DNA of 64,000 nt from Salvia splendens (GCF_004379255.2 NC_056052.1:17702589-17766588), one strand, 5' to 3'; positions 10,776-24,459 are shown, counted from the first letter of the stretch. Numbers and translations: made by a program. Notes: generated by a model not told the origin, from the sequence alone.

Positions 10776-10940
10776 TATATTCAAGATTTGATCTATTGCA
10801 ACCCAAAATTCTTGTAATTTACTCCACATGTCTTGTAACTTAACATTTCCATGTTTCTGTGTGATTTCCCTTCGATGGAGGTCATACACCTGGATCCGGT
10901 CTCCGCCGCTGGCATACGTCACAGTCAAGCTATCCTAGAT
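10776..10940 (-). pseudogene. Ty1/copia Gag fragment
   Basis: The minus frame contains VTYASGGDRIQVYDL followed by MWSKLQEFW, wording found in the Gag N-terminal half of plant copia elements. About 50 codons; the frame then dissolves into AT-rich sequence. It points opposite to LTR H, so it belongs to another element, possibly the one that left 8757-8906. Confidence 0.45.
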
Positions 10941-11351
10941 ATATTTCATTGTTGGCTGTTGAGAAACGCGACTAACCAATTGTGGCTCGAGATTCTATAC
11001 GAGCCATATAAAGACACAGTGGTCGGCTTGCTGTCATTGTGTGTACGCCGGATCAGTTCTTCGTGGTGGGGAAGGGACTCCAATACCGTGAGATACCATC
11101 CCCCGCCCGCTAATCGTCATCTTCATGAGCGTCGCCCATAACAATTAATTATCCCATTTAATTTGAATCATATCATTTGGAGTTGAGTATCAATCTTGTA
11201 TGACACACCAGCATCGCTGGCTTACTGGTTCCTACTGTTTGATGTTTGGATTTTGATTCATCGCAAAACTATTGTGCATGAAGTTTGAGAAAGGGCGTGC
11301 AAACTCATTTCCCTTAATACTAGGAACTGATCATTTCCCTTCTAACACGTA
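10941..11351. other. Non-coding, possible degraded copia sequence
   Basis: Moderately GC-rich up to about 11140 and probably a continuation of the degraded gag, then ordinary AT-rich DNA. No supported feature. Confidence 0.35.
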
Positions 11352-11553
11352 CTCCCTTCGTCCCATAAAACATGTCTCATTTTCCTTTTCAATTTCTCTC
11401 ATTAAAAATGTCACATTTTCATTTTTTGAAAAAAGTTTTCTCTAACATTAATATAAAAATTATATTCTTTCTCTTCACTTAACACACAAAATAAAACTTC
11501 CTAAAATCTCATGTCATCTCACAAGTATGACATCTTTTGTCGGACTAATGAAG
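11352..11553. mobile_element. Stowaway-type MITE
   Basis: Starts CTCCCTTCGTCCCATAAAAC and ends in a decayed inverted copy (TTTGTCGGACTAATGAAG), about 200 bp, with TA at both flanks. It sits about 600 bp upstream of the bHLH gene start. Confidence 0.65.
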
Positions 11554-12169
11554 TAATATTTTACTAATCTTATATTCTCTCTGTTCCACCACAACTAATT
11601 GTTATTTATTTTTTGATTGTCTCACTACAAATGATCAAAATTTATTTTTAGCAAAAGCAACTCATTTACTATTTTCTCTGTTATTCTTTCTTATATATAT
11701 ATTTTTCTTTTCTATTATTTTCTCTTCTGTTTTATTTTTGTTCCATTTAATACAAAAAATATTTCTCCATGTTTTCAAATTTTATATTTAAAAGAAAATC
11801 ATAATAGAATAACAAAATTATTAAACTTATACCATTCCAAAAAATATTATTTGTATAAGACTAAAAAAAGCCCGATTGGTAAATTGGGCTTATAGGCGAA
11901 AGGCGTAAGTTGTTATTTCCGATTATAGTGTGTCTATGTGGGGAATCTTCGCTTCGATTTATTTATTCGATTATATTTTCAATGCTTAAATAACGCCCAA
12001 ATCCACTGCATCACAACAAAAATAATTGACAACAAATAATATATTAATGAAAATAGATAGATTCCCCTTTCCCTTTACCCATTTCAACTCATGTGCTTGC
12101 TATTCTCCGTTTTCCCCTAAATCCCAATTCTCCTTCAACCTCGTCAATTTCATCTTCTTCTGATCAGAC
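11554..12169 (+). promoter_or_regulatory. Upstream region of the bHLH gene
   Basis: AT-rich. 11880-11910 has a small inverted repeat (GCCCGATT/AATTGGGC). The final 100 bp before the ATG are CT-rich (TTCCCCTTTCCC, TTCTCCGTTTTCCCC), typical of a plant 5' untranslated leader. I cannot fix the transcription start. Confidence 0.4.
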
Positions 12170-15100
12170 ATGGTTTCGCCTGAGAACACGAATTGGCTCT
12201 ACGATTACGGATTCGAGGATATCACTGTCCCAGAAGGAAATTTCGCCGCTCCAAGTTCCGGATTCTCTTGGCCCGTTCAAACCCTCACTGCCTCCACAAA
12301 TGCCAGGTGCTGCTGTTTTACTCTTATTTTCGGCCTTTGTATCTCATGTTATTCTTCTAATTCGGCTCTTTTCGAGGTTTCTGGTGTCTTCTGTTAATTG
12401 TTTTTTTTCTTCTGAAATTAGCTTCGGTGCTTTGTGGTTATCTGATTTTTTGGATTAGGTGTTGTTTTCGTGTTTTCAGATCAAAGTTTTGGTTTTTTCT
12501 TGGCGATTTTTTGTTTCATTTTCTGCTTTTTTGTGTGGCTCCTTTAATCTGTTGGGATAAGGTATATTTCTAATTTAGTTTCTTCCTTGCTTCTCTTATT
12601 TCTTTCATTTTATTTTTTCTCCATTGATAGTTAACTTACTTAAACTTGTTTAGAAGATATTAGAGCCTAGATCACTGAACCTTTACAACCATGAAATATG
12701 AACCGTCTTCTAACATCAACTGTGAAATGTCCTAACTTTGATTTTGTGACAGTAAATATGTGTTCTAATTTGTTGGTATCTTTACGCATCACCTGCTGTA
12801 AAATCTGGTAGGTGTTTATTGATGCCTTTTTAAGTCCTCGCACAATCAACCGCAGTCGTACATAGTTCTCATTTGCCTTTGAGATTACGATATCAAAACT
12901 CATTATTTGAGGCTGTTATCAATTTTGTAAATTTTCAGAATAGATCTTTGTGTCACCCTTTAAAAAAGTCTTCCCATTCACTGCACATGGGGAAATTTCA
13001 AATTACAACATGGAGCCTACTTTAACAGTTTTTACTATCACAGATTCACAACCGTCTTCTAGTAATTGGCAATTGCATACGCCAATGTTTCTGTCTGTTC
13101 TTTCTTGAAATATTTTGGGTGCTGGAGGGTTTAGAAACAAAGGAAAAAAAATGGGTTGAAATCTAAGGTTGGTGCATTGTCTCTTCCAGGTTCTAGGCAC
13201 TTTGTCCATTCAGTTTTATGGTTCTCTATTCGAAGAGTCGTCCAATTGATGGACAAATAATTTGAGTCAGTTAATTGGAAAAACAAAATGTTGAATGGGA
13301 AATTTATAGGGGGGCGTATTATCTTTAAGAGGCTTTAGTGGTACTCATCATTCATTCACTTTTTGGGGTAACTCTAGCTACTGTGCAGCTGTGCCAAAAC
13401 TACAAACTTTTGTGCTTCCCAAATCATGGATTTACATACACTCTCTCAGTTGGTTGAATTTGTTTGTTTATTTCAATAGAATTTTTGTTTCGTTATTGAT
13501 AATGGTTAGAATAGATGATTTGCTTTGCATTTTTTGCTAATGCATTTGGTTTTTTCCAGTTGAAGTGAATATAAGATATTTTACTAGCCTACTTGAACAG
13601 TTAAACTTCAACTGTTCTCTATACTCGTATTGGAATATTGTCCATCAAGCCATAAATTAAGTTGGGACTCAATTGGCGTAGGAATCACTGTAGAAATAAC
13701 TTCAACATGGTTTGTATTCATGATATATGAATACAAAAAGTTGAGTGTTTTTGTTTCTCTTTCACTTGAAGACCAACTGCATCACTTGAGAATTATTTCC
13801 TGGCGTGTGTTTCCTATTTCTGTTTTATCTGCTTCTAGTACTGCTGGTAAGTTTCATTATAGAATTAAATTTAAGTCATTCGTTCAAATCCAGATATGCT
13901 GTGTCTACAAAATTTTGTAATATGTCAATTAATTGAGGTTCATAGTGTTCATTCCTGGTAATCTTATTTGTATGATGTCGTTTCATAGTATTTAATTGCT
14001 TACTTTTGTGTCAATTGTCTTTATTGAAGTTCTGATGTCTAATACAAACATGGAATTGTGGTCTTCTTGTGTTTCTGCAAATCAACAGCCAAAAATGAAA
14101 ATTGAAATGATTGATATTTGATACAAAGTACTTACTGAAAGGATGATATGTTAGGGTATGAGTTGGAACTTGGAAGACTTTTTGACAGAAGATGTTATAT
14201 CGTAGACCTGTTTGTTAATGTCAAGGAAAATTATTTTATATGATTGTGGATGTGTCTTACACTATAATCTGTTACTGATTTATTATGGGGTTTCTTTAAT
14301 GTATTCATAGTGTTGAAATTGATGGATCATTTGGAGAATCTGACTCGCTGAAGGAAACTGGGTCCAAAAAAAGGTATAAAGCTTTCCTTGGTTTGTGAGA
14401 TTGATTGGTCTGAATTTTGGCCAAGCTTTCGTGACTTTTGAATTTCACTACTGTACTGTACTAACTACTAATGAACTATTCTGCCAAACTATAAATTGGC
14501 TAACATTTTTTATTTTTCACAGAGCTAGAACTGAGACATGTGTTGTATCAAGCTCCAAAGCATGCAGGGAGAAACAACGAAGAGACAGGCTAAATGACAA
14601 GTAATTCTTCTCTACACTTGTTTGCCATGCTGGTTTTCTATTTGGCTTGTTTCCTCCAGTAACTTTGGCTGCCTATTCTGTAGGTTCATGGAACTAGGTG
14701 CTCTTCTCGAGCCAGGGAGGCCTCCTAAGACCGATAAAGCTGCCATTTTGGTCGATGCTGTCCGAATGGTAACTCAGTTAAGAAGTGAAGCTCAGAAGCT
14801 GAAAGACTCGAATTCGAATCTACAGGAGAAGATCAAGGAGCTCAAAGTAAGACCACATGTTTTTGGGTATGATTATCCAAGGCAGCGGCTAATCATCTAA
14901 CTCGTGATATACTATTCCGTGATGATTTCTGTAGACCGAGAAGAACGAGCTTCGTGATGAAAAGCAAAGGTTAAAGGTGGAGAAGGAGAAGCTGGAGCAG
15001 CAGCTTAAGACAATGAGTGCTCCCCAACCTGGCTTTTTGCCAGCTAACCCAAGCATCCCCGCTGCATTTGCCGCCCAAAGCCAAGCTGGTGGTAACAAGT

Positions 15101-15204
15101 TGGTGCCAATCATCAGCTACCCTGGCGTCGCCATGTGGCAGTTCATGCCACCAGCAGCCGTTGATACGTCTCAGGATCATGTGCTGCGCCCACCGGTTGC
15201 CTAA
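12170..15204 (+). CDS. ILR3: bHLH transcription factor, ILR3 (bHLH105) group
   Basis: Five exons by GT/AG sites and frame: 12170-12306, 14311-14373, 14523-14600, 14684-14846, 14935-15204; 236 codons plus TAA, about the length of Arabidopsis ILR3. N-terminus MVSPENTNWLYDYG matches the IVc group. Residues about 79-128 are the bHLH: basic KACREKQRRDRLNDK (Glu83, Arg86, Arg87 contact E-box-type DNA), short loop PGRPPKTDKAA, helix 2 ILVDAVRMVTQL. About 130-172 is a long Lys/Glu-rich coiled coil for dimerisation. The C-terminus ends GVAMWQFMPPAAVDTSQDH then VLRPPVA, the ILR3/bHLH104/bHLH115/bHLH34 signature. In Arabidopsis these nuclear factors dimerise to activate iron-deficiency genes and are controlled by BTS-type E3 ligases; here that role is inferred. 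Intron 1 is 2.0 kb, the others under 170 bp. The gene looks intact. Confidence 0.93.
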
Positions 15205-15754
15205 GAGGGCAGTCTGTTGACATGCTTATCGCGGTTTCGTTGTTGAATTGTTGGCCTGTGCTTGACTATTACCTTTTGTTGAACCTGTTTAACTTGGATA
15301 ATGTTGGACTAGAGATTGTGATTTGTCAAACTTTCTTATCATAGTGAAGTTTATTGCTTCTCCTGGATGCTGTAAATCTGTATAGATTATGTCTCTGCGT
15401 AGTTAAAAAAACAAGTACTATCTTTTAGATGTCGTATATCCAATTGACACATGACATGCTATAATATAAATTTGCCAATTTGTAGCTTGTTCTAATTTGG
15501 ATGTGGCCTCCTGTATTTTCTCAATCTTGAGATGAATCGTGTTACGGATATTGGAAATGAGCCGAGTCGAGCCAAATCAATACTGTCGAGATTTCTTTTC
15601 AAGGTCGAGTTCAGCTGAATATTTGATTGAACATGTTTGCAAATCTGTCTAGTTTCGACCCAAAATCTTTTATGAGCCTAAACTCATTCACTAGAATTTT
15701 GAAGTCAGTTTTTTTACAAGTCGAGCTTCGAATAACTAATCAAAAATAGAACTA

Positions 15755-16002
15755 CCTCCGTCCCTGAAAATTTTTCCCACTTTTCCATTTTCGTCTGTCC
15801 CCCAAAATTTGTCTCATTTCACTTTTTACCATTTTTTTATAGTGAACCACATATTCCACTTACTCATTCCTACTCATATTTTATTATAAAACTAATATAT
15901 AAAAGTAGGACCCACAATCCACTAATTTTTTCAACTCACTTTCTATTACATTTCTTAAAACTCGTGTCGGGTCAAAGTGAGACAAATTTTTGGGGACGGG
16001 GG
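15755..16002. mobile_element. Stowaway-type MITE
   Basis: Begins CCTCCGTCCCTGAAAATTTT and ends ATTTTTGGGGACGGGGG, flanked by TA on each side; long inverted termini, non-coding. Confidence 0.75.
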
Positions 16003-16390
16003 TAGTACTTGACTGGAGCATCTCCAACATTTATACTAAATTCTAACTTATTTTAGTGAAAATGACATATCAAATATGATTTTACTCCAATCATTTACAC
16101 TAAATTTAAACATAAAAAAATATTTTCTATATTATGCCTTTTTTATTCACAAAATTTGAAAAAAAAAATCATTTTATTTTAGGTTAAGTGTACCATCAGA
16201 GATGATGGTCTTGGAACTAACAAAAAGTTATCAATGTCTTATAATAACTCTCCATTCTAGTAGCTCTACGGAGTTGGTAAATTCTGTGTATTTTTCAGGC
16301 GCGACCGGCGGCATAGGTTTCACATTAAACCCAATGACAGAGCGCACATGAAATGTTGACTGTTGCTTTAATTTTAAATAAATTATTGTA

Positions 16391-16576
16391 TTCCCTCCGT
16401 TCTATATTAGGAGTCATTTTGACTTTTCTGCACTCGTTTTATAAAAATGATAATAAATAGTTAAAGTCGATAAATGGTAAAATAAGATAGAGAATAACGT
16501 AGAGAAGTATTTATTATTAATTTTATAAAACGAGTGCAAAAAAGTTAAAATGACTCCTAACATGGGACGGAGTGAG
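16391..16576. mobile_element. Stowaway-type MITE
   Basis: Begins TTCCCTCCGTTCTATATTAG with inner GAGTCATTTTGACTTT and ends in the inverted copy (AAAATGACTCCTAACATGGG then ACGGAGTGAG); TA on both flanks; about 186 bp. Non-coding. Confidence 0.8.
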
Positions 16577-18388
16577 TATTACTTCAGTATTTTTTAAATT
16601 AAAGAAGGTTGCTGATTGATACTTTTTTTTCCTTCCAACAACTAGATAAGTTTTCTTATTTTTTAATTCTCTTTTTGTAAATATTTATTTTCCGCACATC
16701 ATCCATTTTATCTCATCTATCATTCCAATTATCTTGCTTATCTTCCATTTTCCCCCTCTTAATACAACAACACAGACCTATACAATTCATATAATCTCCG
16801 ACACAATGATACACCAACCATACTTGTTAGAAGAATAATGTTATTACATTATTTATACGTGGAATTTTTTTCGTATTTAGTTTATTTGATCTTACATTTA
16901 TATGTAAATTATTTAATATGCGACGATGGACTTGATCTTACCTATTTAATTAACTGTTATTTTATTATATTTCAATTATTTAGTGGAGATGGCACAAACT
17001 GAACTTCCAGGTGATATTATCTTGTTTGTTTATTATAAAATAAATAAGTGTGAAACGTTTAAAATTAAAATAATTTAGGAGATTCTGCATCTCGACACAT
17101 AAAAAATGAAAAACATTGTATATGTTGAAATATATTCAAGACTTGAGAAGCAAGGGAGAGTTATGTATGTTGGTAACCAAAAATCCTCATGAAGAAATAT
17201 TGTCCAATTTACATGTGCAAAATGAATGATAAAAGTGTTTTGGAATGTGAAATATCTTTCTAAGATGCTCAGTTATCTCACGAAGAACTCTCCAATGAAG
17301 GATAACTCTCCTTGCTAATGACATACGAGTGCCACACTCCAATTTGCTATCTTCCCTTTCATTTTCTCTACAATATAAGCATAAGTAACCTTGTTCACCA
17401 TACTTATTTTCTTTTGTATACTAGTACTATTTTTTGCCTTAATTTAGTATTTTCGGATAAAAGTGAATAAAATTGAAACATAGAAACTATCAAATCATTT
17501 CTATATTCTCTCTTTTTCCTTATGCTTACAAACCTCCACCAACAACCGGGCCCCACCTATTTTATAAAATTCATTGTTATGAACACTAATTTCCCTAATC
17601 ATCTACCACTTTATTCACTCCTGAGCCTTCTTCTCAAGACTACATGCACCAAACAATCCACAATCTATCCGTACAACAAAGAATCGTAAGAAAATAAAAT
17701 CAATACATAAAATTCAAAGAGAATAACAGCAAATAAATATCATTAATTATGCATTCATTCACTAATCACAAAGATTTGAGCGATGCCTTTAATTTGCAAC
17801 ATGTTTCGGTCTTGATTAGACACGTATTAAGTTTGTGGTTTAAGACCAAATCAAGCTTATGAATGAAATAGGGAAGAAAGCAATACATTGCAGAAATGAA
17901 GTTTATATACATATTGAAGCAGAACTATTATTTGGGTTATAATCTGATAAATTTCCTTTACATCGGTCAGAATGTAAAATGAACAAAAGGTGCACACTTC
18001 CCCAATCAATCCAAAGCATCTAGTGTTCGCTTCACTCTCTATATCGATTTTCCCACAGAATAAAAGAATATCACCACACCTGAGGAGACACAACATTAAA
18101 GATTAATCGGGGACCAAGCCTAGTCTCCCCCGCGATACCCAGTTAATAATCCCAACCTAAGATAGATCAACATGACGGGGGGCAGGGAGAAAAACAAATT
18201 CAAAAAATGGACCACTAGCACAACAAGCACAAATCTTGTCAACATACCTGGTGCTGGGCTGACAAATTAATAATACGATTCGAAACGAAACTAGTCCAGA
18301 ATCATGACAATCAAACAGATTGAGGGCTCCTATATACACACAATGCTTCCAACAAGATACTCCTTTTCAGGAATGTGGAGGAATTACC

Positions 18389-21300
18389 TTAGTCAAACTC
18401 ATCACCTTCTTCAAACTGGTTCTTCATGTTCGAGCCATCTCTATTATTTACAGATCTAAGTTGGCCCTCCTGTGCAGTGTTTGCTCTAGTATATACAGTC
18501 TCCTCTTGCTTGGTGTTAGTTGTTGGGGTGTCATTGTTATTTACATAGCCCCTGCTAGTTTCAGTTAATGTCTGGAGACCATCTTGTCCATTTGCATCAA
18601 GACCATTGTCCGGTTCATTCCCACCTACAATGCCACAGTTAGCCATGCCATCAAGAGAACCCATAAGGCGCCTGCCGTGAATCTTTCCATTCTCAGAGGA
18701 AGTAGACCCCTGAGGCTGAAAGTGACCATTAGTGACTGCACGAGTAGTAGAAATCCTGAATATGAAGAAAGGAAAACATTTATGCAGCCTTTTTTATGAA
18801 AAATCTCAGAAATAGAAATTAAAACCAAAATACAGAAGCTATGATTCTGGCTGCCAGAAATCAGGCTCTCTCCACTGGATAAAACCCAATTAAGCAAGTC
18901 AAATTATTTTGACAACAACATGCATACGAACTCAGTAAAATTATTTGGGCAGCACATTTTTAGGTTTCTAACATTACCTCTCACATTGAAATTTAGGCTT
19001 TTGAAGATAATCAAAGATAGGAACCAAGTCTTTTGACCTAGCTTCAAGCATACGAACAGGGAATCTTTCAATTTCAATTTCTCCACCATGATCACCTTCA
19101 TTTAGGTCATCATTCTGCATAGACTGAAAATAAATCTGCTAACACATACAAAAGAAGACGATATTATCACAACCCTCACCTGATTTCTAACTTAATGATT
19201 AGTAACTCAAATTCACAATAACAACCTACCTCAGATCTGGTCCATACCAGGTTCTGCTTTTGATGCATTTGAAGTTCTGCTTCAGATATATACATATGAT
19301 GTTTTTCCTCAGAAATGATATTTTCATTTATTGTTAAACCAGAAACATCAGAAAATGTGCCATTTTCATGTCTCATTATTTCCGGATATACTTTACTGCT
19401 ATCTGAATTTCCATTTTCACCATAAATATCAACATTATCTCCCTGTTCCTTTCGGTTTTGCTTTTGACAAATATTCCATTTTTGCATTGCCTCAACCATC
19501 AATCTTGCATCATAATCAATACCGGATTCAGAAATGAGACTTGCTCCAGGCAAAGCCATCACACCATCCAGAGCAGGAGAACAATGCAGAACATATTGTA
19601 TCACACTGCCAGATGGAGAGAAAACAAGTAGGTGATAATTTTTCATCAAGGAACTCTGATCCCCATGCATACCAGCACCTTTGCAGTTGTGGAAAACAGA
19701 TGCAACTGCCCCAGATAGTGAGCTTGACCGCCCGGTTGCAACTGCAGCAGCACCGTTTACTGTATTTCTCCAACCATTACTTCCGTTTCTTATTCGGCTG
19801 ACAGCATTAAGGTTAACTGGAGGACCAGATGCACAGACGCTCTGCTGAGTCAGCACCTGCAATCCTGAATTCGGTGATCCATGAACTGCAGTCTTTGTCA
19901 TCAAGCTGGATCCCCTGTTTCTTGCACTGGAATGAGAATCAGAAGACTGAAAATTAACTAAACCCCCAGATACAGATATAGCAAAAAGATGACTCGTCCC
20001 TCTTAAGGAACTGATCATAATCCACTGGCTGTCACTGCTAAAACTTATGTCCTGTATAACCTGCAAAAGCAATATGAAGATATTAGATTTTGTCCCCTAA
20101 AGAAGTTAACAACATTCAAGAGGGATTCATCGTACAGCATTGGTCAGACCACGTTGCAGCCTGTAAAGATGGACATGAGAAGCAGCTCCAGATGAGTCGG
20201 GCATTATACGAAAGACATTAATGTTGTGGCCCTGAACTGAGGCAGTCACTAAGAGAACACCACTTGGATCAAAGCACAATGACAAAATGGGGCTTTTATG
20301 TGCCTTGAACTGGGCAATTACATCTTTGCTGACAATATCTCTGACGACAACCTGTATAATTAGAAAAGCTAAAACTGTAAAAGGTGCAAGCATTGCACAT
20401 CACTACATAAAGATACACCTAAACCAGTTCTGATGCTTAAGTAGAAACTTTGTGCAAGTATATCAATACCAGAAAATACAAAACAACATGCAACAGTTAA
20501 ATAAATATGCTTGGTGACAAAATGCACAACAATAATTTGTAATATTTACAGTAATTAAAGGTTTTGCTCAAGAGATTCACACACTATTAAATACTATAAA
20601 CTAAATACAGCATACCATCCCAACATTGTGTGCATCAGGTGAATGTCCATTAGCAACACCATTGACATTAAGACGACCGCTCCCTGATTGAAAATTGTTG
20701 GCTTCAGGATACAGATCAGAATAGTACCTTGACAGCTTCTTATACCCCATATCCCCTAAAGTAACAATACCAGCAGCAAGTTGTTTGCTTGACTCTCGCG
20801 CAAGATGTCCAACAAGACTTCCATTCAAAGAGTGAGAAGGTAAATTTGGTGAAGGACTGACATGTTGAGGACTCACACGTCGAGCAGTAGAAATTGCAAC
20901 TTGACTCCCACTGTAAGCCATCCACCGGGGTCCCACAGCAAGGGGTCCAACACCTATATTTCCAAATCCACTTGGCACTGGATTCGTAAGGATTGTATAT
21001 TCTCTTTCGAGTGACGAAGCATTAAGACAATGTATCTGTAACAAAATCATATCAGGTTCAAAACAAAGACCTAGTATAATATGACTTGCAGATGAACATA
21101 CAAAATCAATCAAGTTTTGGCCGAGTAGAACACACCTGATTTGATTGTAACACAGCAACAACTCGAGAACTGCATCGCACTAAGTGGACAACGGACCGAA
21201 ATCTTAAGAGATGTACGTACGACCGAGATTTGAAGGAATAGAACCAGACTACTGTTGGCATACAAGTACCATTAACTGAACCATTGCCATGTTGGAGCAT

Positions 21301-23349
21301 CCCATTACTAAGGGCTGATCCCTCAGGAACATTAATATCACCGGAAAAGGATCCATCAGCACAGATCACCAGCAAGGGACGACTGTCAGCAAATTTGTCC
21401 GCAGGTTCATTTGATGCCAAAGGTTTTGGTAAAACTTGCATAAATGAAACAGGGCCATCATGCCTTGATACTATATTACGCACATTGTCTGCAGCTTCAA
21501 CATCCCAGATCTGAAACCCATAACTGAAGCCCAGCAACAGAACTTGACGTGAATTGCCTTTTTCAAGCTCTAGTTTGTCAAACCCAGCCCAGGAAACCTA
21601 AAATTGGAAATAAGAAAAATAGGTTAGTTTTATCAGAAAACAATTTCAAATCCAAGACCACTGACTAACTAATCAAATCAGGACGAGTTTGAAAAGGATG
21701 TTGTGAAGTACTAAGATATATTAGCCTGGAAATCCTAGCTATCATCCTAAGTAATCATGGTGACAACTCCAAACAAGAATGGGTCATCTCCCAAAAAAGC
21801 AGTGTTACTACAAGACCGACCAAGGTTGGCAGGAATAACAAACTTGACAGTGGCATCCTGTTTTATTTTACTACTAAAAAATTGAAACTTCGCAAATTTT
21901 GCTGAAGCAAACTAATGAATCTGCATAAATGCTGTTTTGAACAACTATCATTTATATAGTAGTGGCTCAAGAGTATAAGATCAATAAGTTACCATGATAA
22001 TTTCAATTAAAGTTATTATAACAATCAGTATTTGATAGCAAGAAATTAACCTAATACTAAAAAAACAAAATGCATTGAATAAGATTCCATAAAGGACAAT
22101 ACGAATATCAAACCCTTGAATAAGTGTAATTTCCAAAAACAGATTAACGACAAAAATTAAATAAGGGTTGAGAAAAATTAATGTCCAATTCAGACGACGA
22201 CAAAAGTTCCACCGACCCAAACAGTCGCAAAAGCAAGTTAGTCATAAATTCTTGTCTACTCAGAAGAGAACAGCAGGTTTTGGATAAGCAATGAACAAAA
22301 AAGGAATTAATATAAGCAATCACACACTGATTAACATTGAAAACACCAAACTAATCAACGAGGTAAGTTTGTCGTATCTCAAGCATATCCCACCTCTTTG
22401 GCCTATTGAAAGGAAAAACATATTGACCCACAGCATGTAACTGAGCGACTAAAGCTATTGCAGTTACAAAAGTAACATCTTGTAGAAAAACATGACATGA
22501 AAATGGAAAATCGAGTAAGATTGCTGCAAGTGGAACCATGGTATAAAAGGACAGAGTAGTTGGTGCTTTTTCCTTTTTCTTTCTAATTGAGGGGAGAGGC
22601 TGTTGCTAAGAGCAAAACAATAGACATCAATATTTCTATCTAACCAGGGCCATTATATCTTCAGCAATATGTTCATGAGGTTTTGCATGTAGATACTGAT
22701 ATATGACACAGAAAGGGATATATTCACAATTTGGAAAAATACCAATATACGCCCAAGATAATAATCAGGACATGTCGTTAGCAACTACATACAGAAATCA
22801 AACTGCTCTCAATCAATGTATGCATTCATGCATGCATGCTTTAACAAGTTTTTAAAACAGTAGGTACAGCAGTGGCTTCATGTTTGTATCTTGGCCCTAA
22901 ATACCAATTGTTACAGAAGCAATTTCATCAACATTAACAAAAAGGAAGCAGGCTGCAACTTGCTTGCCAAAGTTACAGCTCGTCTAAAAGTTGGCACAGC
23001 AAACTTCACAATCCAAGAAGCAACAATAATCAGTAAGCATGCATTAAACTATATATATAAGATTTTTTCCAACATGTAAAGCCTTTGAACAAACCAAAAC
23101 TGTAGAAAAACAAAAAAAATCCCCCAAAAGCCACACCTGATCATGGCTGGTGTCACCATCCCTCTCCACAATCGCCGAAGCTGCAGACGCAGCAGACCTC
23201 ACACTGGAGGCAACGGTGGAGGCGCCAGATGAAACAATCTTAAGGTAGCTCGAAAAGGCCCTAAACGAATTCGGAAGTATCCCATTATTAACTCTACCCC
23301 GCGGCACCACTGATCCACCATCACCACTTTTCTGGATATCATTCCTCAT
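18389..23349 (-). CDS. ATG18: Autophagy-related protein 18, BCAS3-domain type (ATG18f/g/h group)
   Basis: Seven exons on the minus strand, all joined in frame with GT/AG sites: 23349-23137, 21597-21136, 21035-20616, 20351-20136, 20060-19230, 19135-18978, 18755-18389; 888 codons plus stop. The ATG at 23349 is chosen because the apparent upstream start is TTG. N-terminus carries NGILPNSFRAFSSYLKIVSS, then the seven-bladed beta-propeller of the PROPPIN family from about 75 to 480 (WAGFDKLELEKG; GFSYGFQIWDVE; FKAHKSPILSLCFDPSG). The lipid-binding motif, FRRG in canonical ATG18, reads LQRG at about 430-433. A BCAS3-type region follows (HLLVFSPSGSVIQYVLH, near 560-600), then an acidic, probably disordered tail. 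Members bind phosphoinositides and act on autophagosome membranes. Which of f, g or h is orthologous needs a tree. Intron 1 is 1.5 kb. Confidence 0.92.
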
Positions 23350-24459
23350 CCCCAAATGAACAAACCAACGGAAACAACCCTAAAAACCAATCCCCACAAC
23401 GATACACCGCCCTTAACCCCCTCACCACGATCATAACCTCCGGAAAACTTGCCCCTTCTTATACCGATGAAAACAAATACTCCGGCTATGATCAAAGCCC
23501 TCCACCAACAGGTGTCTGCATCTTCAGCTTACAACTCAAAATCCCACCCAATAATGATGCAAATCGAAACAAAAAAAAACGGTTCGACTACACTTGCAAC
23601 ACCGTATGCTTTGGCTTCTTCACAATAATCACAACCACCAGAAAAAGCACAAGTTGCCAAAGATAACAGATTCTGACCGAATAAAATTCAACTGCAGCAC
23701 ACAACAAAATCCCTTAAAAAACTCCTTTGTTGAGTGTGCTCTTTTTTTTCTTTTCCTGCATCTATCTACCTCTATCTATGATCACAAACCAGATAAAGTA
23801 AATACCAGATAAAAATGAAAGAATTTCTATGATCAACTAATCAATATATACAAATTAGCAAGGTTTTTACAACGAATTAAATCCTTAGGGTTTCGTTGAT
23901 ACTGATATTGATATCGAGAGAAAATAAGATGTGAATCGCTGAGAACTAGCAGTTCTAGAGAGAGAAAGTGAGAGAGATTGAATGCATCGGATAATGAATA
24001 GGTGAAGAAATAAAAAGACGACTCTCTCTCTCTGGAATTTAATTCAATTTTGTATTTTTTTTAATTAGAAATTTGAAGAGTTGAGCAGAAGACAACTCCG
24101 CCGCACGTCTTCTCCTCTTCTCTCCCCACCGCTGTCAAAACCTTCTCCCGGTGAAACTGTAATTTACGGGTCGTTCCACGGGAAATGCCGTGCACCGTTG
24201 GCTTCGATTGCGACACGTGGAGATTGAGACACGTGGTGCGTTTCTGAAGCGAGTGGGTTAGTTGGAGAGTGGAACGGATTAGCGGTTGCGAGTTGCGCCG
24301 AATTATAGGTGGAGTAGACGATTGAAATGGTGATGACGTCATGAATAATAAATATGTACAATTAAAAAATGGGCATGGGAATCCGATGAGAATGTACGCA
24401 GCATTTTCCCTTCCGGGGCAAGCATCTCGTGTCGGGCGATACATCTCGCGAGATGATTA
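23350..24459 (-). promoter_or_regulatory. Upstream region and 5' leader of the ATG18 gene
   Basis: No coding frame supported. Near 23940-24040 is a GA/CT-rich tract (AGAGAGAAAGTGAGAGAG and CTCTCTCTCTCTGG), typical of plant core promoters and leaders. A leader intron is possible. 24061-24440 is unremarkable single-copy-looking DNA up to the edge of the Harbinger element. Confidence 0.4.

Larger units (their letters stand above)
15205..18388. other. Intergenic region between convergent genes
   Basis: Holds the 3' untranslated region of the bHLH gene (to roughly 15400), two Stowaway MITEs (15755-16002, 16391-16576), and, at the right, the presumed 3' untranslated region of the ATG18 gene. The rest, including 16600-17850, is AT-rich and I see no gene or RNA there. 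Confidence 0.6.

Noticed and set aside
11880..11910. Inverted GCCCGATT/AATTGGGC near the bHLH promoter as an operator
   Set aside because: Too short and isolated to distinguish from chance.
15540..15740. Possible short interspersed repeat with TCGAG-rich wording downstream of the bHLH gene
   Set aside because: No termini, target duplications or promoter boxes could be found by eye.
23349..23355. ATG18 start two codons further upstream
   Set aside because: That codon is TTG; the first ATG in the frame is at 23349.
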